A DNA stretch of 9,706 bases from Gammaproteobacteria bacterium (lineage in GTDB: Bacteria > Pseudomonadota > Gammaproteobacteria > Competibacterales > Competibacteraceae). The translations under genes were made by a program, and so were the position numbers. The stretch lies in the NCBI GenBank assembly GCA_020047885.1, contig JAIFNF010000131.1:1-9706 (forward strand), given 5' to 3'. Positions 1 through 4,427 of this stretch are shown here, piece by piece. How positions within the stretch are numbered: the first letter of the stretch is position 1; every line of letters starts with the position of its first letter. The notes below the pieces were generated by a model. It saw only the letters and a list, made by a program, of their open reading frames with translations. It did not search any database and had not been told where the DNA came from.

Positions 1-833
1 TCACCCTCGCCCGCCCCGACGCCCGCCGCGACATCGCCGCCTTCCTCTCCTACGCCATCGGCTGCATGATGGGCCGCTACCGCCTCGACCAACCGAGCCT
101 GATCTACGCCCACAGCGGCAACATCGATTTTGAAAAGATTTATTTGGCCACGGACACACACGGAAGAAACACGGAAGAAAAACCAGAAGGGTCTTTTTCC
201 GTGTCCTTTCCGTGTCCTTCCGTGGCTAAATTCCTGCCTGATCAAGACGGCATCATCCCCCTGCTCGCCACCGACTGGGGCTTCCCGGATGACGCCACCC
301 TCCGCACCCACGAGTTCCTCCGCGCCACCTTCGGCGAAGCCACCCTCAACGACAACCTCCGCTTCATCGAAGAAGCGCTCGGCAAAGACCTGCGGAAGTA
401 CTTCCTGACCGACTTCTACAAAGACCACCTCCAAACCTACAAAAAGCGGCCCATCTACTGGCTGTTCTCCAGCGGTAAGCAACGCGCCTTTCAATGCCTC
501 GTCTACCTGCACCGCTACCACGTCGGCACGCTCGCCCGAATGCGTACCGAATACACCATCCCGCTCCAGAGCCGAATCAGCGCCCGTATTGAGCAACTCG
601 AAGGCGACAAGGTCAAAGCCACCAGTACCAGCCACCGCAAGCACCTCCAGAAAGAGCAGGACGATCTCAAGAAACAGCAGGCTGAACTTGCGGTCTTCGA
701 GGAAAAACTCAAACACGCCGCCGACCAGAAAATCAGCCTCGATCTCGATGATGGCGTGAAGGTCAACTACGGCAAGTTCGGCGATTTACTGGCCGAGAGC
801 AAAGCGATTACTGGCGGCAAAGACGATGACTAA
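1..833 (+). CDS. pglX: BREX-1 adenine-specific DNA methyltransferase PglX, C-terminal part (5' partial)
   Basis: The frame is open from base 3, so the gene enters from the left; the Met codons at 66 and 69 are internal. The stretch SYAIGCMMGRY, followed by LIYAHSG and DGIIPL, is typical of the region after the methyltransferase core of PglX. Further on come RFIEEALGKDLRKYFL, KRPIYWLFSSGK and LVYLHRYH, then a charged coiled-coil-like segment (about 580-720) and the stop TAA at 831. The catalytic N-terminal half with the SAM and NPPY motifs is outside the window. PglX methylates a non-palindromic hexamer on one strand as the self-mark of BREX. The oddity is an 80-bp palindromic element at 147-226 that adds about 28 residues (ATDTHGRNTE... 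to ...SVA) between FEKIY and KFLPDQDGIIPL without breaking the frame. By comparison with the family as I recall it, these two segments should be nearly adjacent. The function call is secure; the effect of the insert is unknown. Confidence 0.95.
   Translation, partial: TLARPDARRDIAAFLSYAIGCMMGRYRLDQPSLIYAHSGNIDFEKIYLATDTHGRNTEEKPEGSFSVSFPCPSVAKFLPDQDGIIPLLATDWGFPDDATLRTHEFLRATFGEATLNDNLRFIEEALGKDLRKYFLTDFYKDHLQTYKKRPIYWLFSSGKQRAFQCLVYLHRYHVGTLARMRTEYTIPLQSRISARIEQLEGDKVKATSTSHRKHLQKEQDDLKKQQAELAVFEEKLKHAADQKISLDLDDGVKVNYGKFGDLLAESKAITGGKDDD
147..226 (+). repeat. Palindromic element copy 1, in frame inside pglX (80 bp)
   Basis: The ends GCCACGG and CCGTGGC are inverted copies. The left arm has CACGGA at 149, 159 and 170, and the right arm has TCCGTG at 198, 209 and 219, giving mirrored spacings of 10/11 and 11/10 bp. 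The centre is A-rich on the left and T-rich on the right (AGAAAAA ... TCTTTTT), so the transcript can fold into one long imperfect hairpin. It starts exactly on a codon (GCC = Ala). It contains no TA, TGA or TCA, so no frame on either strand has a stop. No transposase is nearby; it looks like a non-autonomous mobile palindrome analogous to Rickettsia palindromic elements. Confidence 0.9.
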
Positions 834-838
834 ACCAC

Positions 839-844
839 GGAGGA
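839..844 (+). promoter_or_regulatory. Strong Shine-Dalgarno of the antitoxin gene
   Basis: GGAGGA lies 6 bases before the ATG at 851 and fixes that start. It is the clearest ribosome-binding site in the + strand operon. The antitoxin is therefore probably translated independently of pglX, whose stop is 17 bp upstream of the ATG. Confidence 0.8.
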
Positions 845-850
845 ATCCCC

Positions 851-1084
851 ATGTTAGCGACCATCACTGTTGAAGAAGCCCAAACCAACCTGAAAGATTT
901 GATTCATCAATTGGCAGCAGGCCAGGAAATCATCATCACCGAGAACCAGCAACCGGTCGTCAGACTAAAGGGCGAACCCGTCAAAAAACGGCAGCCCCGT
1001 AAGGCAGGAAACTGTATCGGCATGATCAAAATCGTGTCCGATGACGACGAGCATCTGAAAGATTTTGAAGAGTACATGCCGTAA
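851..1084 (+). CDS. Phd/YefM-family type II antitoxin (orphan, toxin gene not seen)
   Basis: This 77-residue protein starts ATITVEEAQTNLKDLIHQL and continues with GQEIIITENQQPVVRL, the usual N-terminal DNA-binding fold of Phd/YefM antitoxins (swapped dimer that represses its own promoter). The C-terminal tail is acidic (IVSDDDEHLKDFEEYMP) and resembles the toxin-clamping tail of antitoxins normally paired with PIN-domain (VapC-like) RNases. No PIN toxin follows. The next gene, overlapping by one base (TAATG at 1082-1086), encodes a DUF29 protein. The start is supported by GGAGGA 6 bases upstream. By inference it may autoregulate the cassette or the downstream BREX genes, or neutralise DUF29 if DUF29 is toxic. 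The family call is good; the role is unknown. Confidence 0.88.
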   Translation: MLATITVEEAQTNLKDLIHQLAAGQEIIITENQQPVVRLKGEPVKKRQPRKAGNCIGMIKIVSDDDEHLKDFEEYMP

Positions 1085-1515
1085 TGACCACGATAACTTA
1101 CGAATCCGATTTCTATCAATGGACACAGCAGCAGGCGGATTTACTGCGAAAAGGCGCATTATCAGCTCTGGATGTAGAACATCTCATTGAGGAAATTGAC
1201 AGCATGGGTCGACGCGACAAGGGCGCATTACGCAGCTATTTATTAAATGTCGCCATGCATTTACTCAAGTGGCAATATCAACCGGAACGACGTGGAACGA
1301 GTTGGAAACTATCGATTGAAAATGGACGTGATCAAATCGCCTGGCAGATTAAAGACAGTCCGAGCCTGCGCCCACAATTAGCCGAATTACTGGCGGATAT
1401 TTATCCAAGCGCCCGGCGTAATGCCGCGGGTGAAACCGGCTTGCCCTTGATCACATTCCCGAAAGCCTGCCTATTGACTGTCGAACAGATAACCGGGGAC
1501 TGGTGGCCGGAATGA
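1084..1515 (+). CDS. DUF29 family protein
   Basis: This 143-residue protein matches the DUF29 pattern: an N-terminal YESDFYQWTQQQADLLRKG, then LDVEHLIEEIDSMGRRDKGALRSYL, LLKWQYQPERRG, SW..SI.NGR.QI and a C-terminal segment ending ITGDWWPE. The length is normal for the family. It appears largely helical and soluble, with no signal peptide or membrane segment. DUF29 has no established biochemical role known to me. It overlaps the antitoxin stop by one base and the pglZ start by four (ATGA, 1512-1515), so all three are probably translationally coupled. Codon use is visibly richer in A/T-ending codons (TTA, GAA, ATT, AAT) than in pglX or pglZ, which favour C/G endings; this suggests a later arrival. 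It could be a toxin, an adaptor or a passenger. Confidence 0.87.
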   Translation: MTTITYESDFYQWTQQQADLLRKGALSALDVEHLIEEIDSMGRRDKGALRSYLLNVAMHLLKWQYQPERRGTSWKLSIENGRDQIAWQIKDSPSLRPQLAELLADIYPSARRNAAGETGLPLITFPKACLLTVEQITGDWWPE

Positions 1516-4310
1516 GCGACCAACACCCCATCCAGACCGCCCTCGACCGCCTCTTCAACACCGAAGGGCAACGGATCGTCTTCTGGAACGACCCCGACAA
1601 GGAATTTCAGAACACCTTGCCGTTCCTCATGCTGGAAGGCGTCACCGTGCTGCGGCTGGATGAAATCGGGGCCCTGGAAACCAAGATTCGGCTGGAACGT
1701 ACCGAACCCGACGGCAAGTTCCTGCTCTACTCGCCCACTGCCGAACCCGACATCGAAGACGACTGGCTGCTCGACATCCGGCTCTACAGTCGCCGTTTCC
1801 AGGCAGATCGCGCCAGCATCCTGCTGCAAGACTTAGGGTTGACCGGCCCGCACCTACGCAGCTACCTGGCCGAACGCCGCGCCTTCTTTGACGCCAAAGA
1901 CCGACTCCAGAAACTCAAGCATCTGGTCGCCCCTGACGATGAGGCCATTGACCTCGACCGCAAGATGATTGCCGTCGTAGTCAAGGCCGACCCGCCCGAA
2001 CTCTTCAATATCGTGCGCACCCTGTTCCATGCCTGGACGCAAGAATTAGCCACGGACACACACGGAAGAAACACGGAAAAAGACCAAAAACTTCTTTCTT
2101 CTTCCGTGTCCTTTCCGTGTCATTCCGTGGCTGATCTTGATCTGGATATCGCCACGGACACACACGGAAGAAACACGGAAAAAAAACCAGAAGGGTCTTT
2201 TTCCGTGTCCTTTCCGTGTCATTCCGTGGCTGATCTTGATCTGGATGCGCCCCCCGCCGTCTGGGAGCAGATGGACAAGCTGAACCTCGCTGCGCCGTTC
2301 TGGGCGATGGTCAACGCGACGTTCGGCTACACGGAAGCCACGCCGACGCTGAAAAACTTCCTGCTGCGGTTGCTGCTCACCGACTACGCCCATCACCTCA
2401 AGGTTGAAATTTCGCCAGCACTCCGAGGTCTGCTCTTGCCCCCCAGTGGGCGAGCCAACGCCGTGGTGTGTCTGGCGCAGTGGCGGGATTCCAGCAGCAA
2501 GGTCGCCAGTTACGACGCCCTCTCAGCGCACGCTGCCGCGCTCCTGAAAATCGAACATCATCTGTCCACACTGGAAATCGACGCCCTGACCGAGGTGATG
2601 ACCTTCCTCGCCGTGGAGCAACGGATCGCCAGTAGCCTGCGGGAACGTGTCCAGACCACCGCGAACACCATCAACGCTGATGAGGTGCGGGCGATTGCCA
2701 CCCGCCGACAAGCCGGCCATTGGGCGACCTTGAGCGTTGCCGATTCCTCCACGGCTCCCCGGCGGGCGCTCCATGCGGTCTATGACGCGCTGGGGGCGGC
2801 GGCGGATTTCTTCGCGTTATGCAACCGGCACCCCCACGGCTTCAACTATCCCGACGCCGCCACGCTGTACCAGGCTTACGAGCAGGAGTTGTACCGCTTT
2901 GACCAACTCTACCGGCGCTTCAATGAGTCCGCCGACACCGCCGAGGAACAGGGTTGGAACATCGTCAAGGCGTTGCGGGCTGACCTCGAAGCGCAGTATG
3001 TCAACGGCTATTTAACGAATCTGGCGCTGGCCTGGGGAAAATTCATCGAACCGCCCGGTGACCTGCTGAACCACTGGCGCATCCCGCAGGTGCCCAACCA
3101 GTACCGCTTCTATCAACACTATGTCCAGCCGTGGCTGGAAGACAGCGAAAACCGCCGCGCCTTCGTCATCATCAGCGATGCCTTCCGCTACGAAGCCGCC
3201 CAGGAATTGATGACCGAACTCAACGGCAAGTACCGCTTCGAGGCCACTCTCAGTTCTCAACTCGGCGTCCTGCCGTCCTATACCGCGCTGGGCATGGCCA
3301 GTCTGCTGCCGCATCAGACGCTGACGTACCAGGGCGCCGATGTGCGGGTGGATGGCCAATCGAGCATCGCCAGTGAACGGCACCGCATTCTGCACACCGT
3401 CGGGGGTCTGGCCTGCAAGTACGACGATTTGATGGCGAAGAAAAAGGAAGCAGGCCGCGAGTTTGTGAAGAATCAGCGGGTGGTTTATATCTACCACGAC
3501 ACGGTCGATGCGATTGGCGATGACGGCAAAACCGAAGGGAAGACCTTCGCCGCGGTTCGAACGGCGATCAACGAACTGGCGGCACTGGTCGGCCACATCA
3601 TCAATAACCTGAACGGCAACTACATCGTCATCACCGCCGATCACGGCTTCCTGTTCACCGAAACCGCCCGGGTCGAGACCGACAAGAGTCCGCTCAAGGA
3701 CAAACCCGCCGGGACGGTGCTGGCCAAGAAACGCTACCTGATCGGCCAGCCGCTGCCTGATCACGATTCCGCCTGGCGCGGCTCGTTGCAGGTTACAGCG
3801 GGCATCGAGGGCGACCTAGCGTTCTGGATTCCCAAGGGTGTCAACCTGTTCCATTTCGTCGGCGGTGCACGTTTTGTCCACGGCGGGGCGATGCCTCAGG
3901 AGATCGTGATTCCCGTCCTCACGGTCAAGCATATCCGGGGCAAATCCGCTCAGGAAACTAGGATCAGAGCGGTGTCGGTTCAGGTGCTGGGCGTGAACCA
4001 CCGCATCACCACCGCCCAGCATCGCTTCCAGTTGATCCAGATGGAGCCGGTCAGTGAGCGGGTGAAGCCGATCACCCTGCGCGTCGCCGTGTACCATGGG
4101 GAAGAAGCCGTTACGGACATCCAGACCGTGAAGTTTGAGAGCCGCTCCAGCAACCTGGATGAACGCAAAAAGTGGATCAGCCTGGTTCTCAAAGACCGAC
4201 TCTACGATAAAAAGACGCCGTACCGCCTCGTACTCCGTGACGCCGACACCGGGATCGAACACCAGAGCGTGGACGTGACCATCAACCGAGCCTTTACCGA
4301 TGACTTCTGA
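1512..4310 (+). CDS. pglZ: BREX-1 phosphatase-like protein PglZ (type A), with two in-frame palindromic inserts
   Basis: PglZ is an alkaline-phosphatase-superfamily protein and an essential core component of BREX, thought to act with PglX. From the ATG at 1512 it has 932 residues, somewhat longer than I recall for the family. I prefer this start to the GTG at 1503 because it forms an ATGA overlap with the DUF29 stop. The N-terminus (RIVFWNDPDKEF, LRLDEIGALETK, LLYSPTAEPD) is the typical PglZ opening. The PglZ domain shows the metal-site motif VIISDAFRYE (Asp about 556) and VITADHGFLFTE (Asp-His about 710-711), so the hydrolase core looks intact. Residues about 180-240 are foreign: two copies of a palindromic element, each encoding ATDTHGRNTE... 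SVSFPCHSVA and followed by DLDLD. They sit in the N-terminal region before APPAVWEQMDKLNL, well outside the catalytic motifs. Whether they disturb folding or contacts with PglX is unknown. Confidence 0.95.
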   Translation: MSDQHPIQTALDRLFNTEGQRIVFWNDPDKEFQNTLPFLMLEGVTVLRLDEIGALETKIRLERTEPDGKFLLYSPTAEPDIEDDWLLDIRLYSRRFQADRASILLQDLGLTGPHLRSYLAERRAFFDAKDRLQKLKHLVAPDDEAIDLDRKMIAVVVKADPPELFNIVRTLFHAWTQELATDTHGRNTEKDQKLLSSSVSFPCHSVADLDLDIATDTHGRNTEKKPEGSFSVSFPCHSVADLDLDAPPAVWEQMDKLNLAAPFWAMVNATFGYTEATPTLKNFLLRLLLTDYAHHLKVEISPALRGLLLPPSGRANAVVCLAQWRDSSSKVASYDALSAHAAALLKIEHHLSTLEIDALTEVMTFLAVEQRIASSLRERVQTTANTINADEVRAIATRRQAGHWATLSVADSSTAPRRALHAVYDALGAAADFFALCNRHPHGFNYPDAATLYQAYEQELYRFDQLYRRFNESADTAEEQGWNIVKALRADLEAQYVNGYLTNLALAWGKFIEPPGDLLNHWRIPQVPNQYRFYQHYVQPWLEDSENRRAFVIISDAFRYEAAQELMTELNGKYRFEATLSSQLGVLPSYTALGMASLLPHQTLTYQGADVRVDGQSSIASERHRILHTVGGLACKYDDLMAKKKEAGREFVKNQRVVYIYHDTVDAIGDDGKTEGKTFAAVRTAINELAALVGHIINNLNGNYIVITADHGFLFTETARVETDKSPLKDKPAGTVLAKKRYLIGQPLPDHDSAWRGSLQVTAGIEGDLAFWIPKGVNLFHFVGGARFVHGGAMPQEIVIPVLTVKHIRGKSAQETRIRAVSVQVLGVNHRITTAQHRFQLIQMEPVSERVKPITLRVAVYHGEEAVTDIQTVKFESRSSNLDERKKWISLVLKDRLYDKKTPYRLVLRDADTGIEHQSVDVTINRAFTDDF
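2049..2131 (+). repeat. Palindromic element copy 2, in frame inside pglZ (83 bp)
   Basis: It has the same ends (GCCACGG / CCGTGGC) and the same hexamer ladder as the pglX copy, in the same orientation and codon phase (GCC codon at 2049). The centre differs, with AGACCAAAAACTTCTTTCTTC replacing the AACCAGAAGGGTC-type centre, and the copy is 3 bp longer, which preserves the frame. The arms are conserved and the loop is not, as expected if structure is what is maintained. One TCA in the right arm closes one reverse-strand frame; the other five frames are open. Confidence 0.9.
2132..2246 (+). repeat. 16-bp direct duplication flanking palindromic element copy 3
   Basis: TGATCTTGATCTGGAT occurs at 2132-2147 and again at 2231-2246, directly after each of the two elements in pglZ. 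Element starts are 102 bp apart (34 codons), so element plus flank forms a tandem unit. This suggests either a tandem duplication of element and flank followed by loop divergence, or a second insertion that copied the flank. In PglZ it repeats VADLDLD. Confidence 0.85.
2151..2230 (+). repeat. Palindromic element copy 3, in frame inside pglZ (80 bp)
   Basis: This copy is nearly identical to the pglX copy, including the CCAGAAGGGTC centre. It differs visibly by A for G in the left centre, creating an A8 run at 2179-2186, and by CAT for CCT in the right arm. It starts on a codon boundary in the same phase as the other two copies. It resembles the copy in the other gene (pglX) more than its neighbour 20 bp away. 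Confidence 0.9.
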
Positions 4311-4312
4311 AA

Positions 4313-4390
4313 CCACCCCCCACCCCAACCCTCCCCCGCAAGGGGGGAGGGAGTCTGACGGCGCTCCCCCTCCCCTCGTGGGAGGGGGTT
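4313..4390 (+). repeat. GC-rich double-hairpin palindrome at the pglZ-brxL junction
   Basis: Two strong stems stand side by side. The first is CCCTCCCCC (4329-4337), loop GCAA, and GGGGGAGGG (4343-4351). The second is CCCCCTCCC (4366-4374), a 5-base loop, and GGGAGGGGG (4380-4388). The C-rich start (CCCCCCACCCCAACC) and G-rich end (GGGGGTT) also mirror each other. It resembles a MITE-like palindrome common in proteobacterial intergenic DNA and is unrelated to the CACGGA elements. It occupies the place where the 5' end of brxL should be. Its right stem would hide the only Shine-Dalgarno-like sequence there (GGAGGGGG, 4381-4388). Exact borders are approximate. Confidence 0.75.
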
Positions 4391-4427
4391 CCTCGATGAC
4401 CTGCTCAACCAGCACTTCCCCGGCAAG

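Noticed and set aside
147..226. Insertion sequence or intron inside pglX
   Set aside because: The insert is 80 bp, has no transposase or intron features, and keeps the reading frame, so neither excision nor splicing is needed.
1503..1511. GTG at 1503 as the pglZ start
   Set aside because: It would add only three residues. The ATG at 1512 forms the usual ATGA overlap with the preceding stop and is the simpler choice.
851..1515. Classic vapBC-type toxin-antitoxin pair
   Set aside because: The second gene has no PIN-domain pattern of acidic residues and matches DUF29; no other small toxin frame is present nearby.
2049..2246. CRISPR-like appearance of repeated units in pglZ
   Set aside because: There are only two units, each an 80-83-bp imperfect palindrome, with near-identical rather than unique sequences between them, and they lie inside an open pglZ frame.
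2046..2396. Long open frame on the - strand across the pglZ repeats (116 codons)
   Set aside because: It is open mainly because the palindromes lack stops on both strands. It lies wholly within pglZ and resembles no protein family.
3012..3764. 250-codon open frame on the - strand inside pglZ
   Set aside because: It is antisense to the PglZ catalytic core and is explained by GC-rich codon bias.
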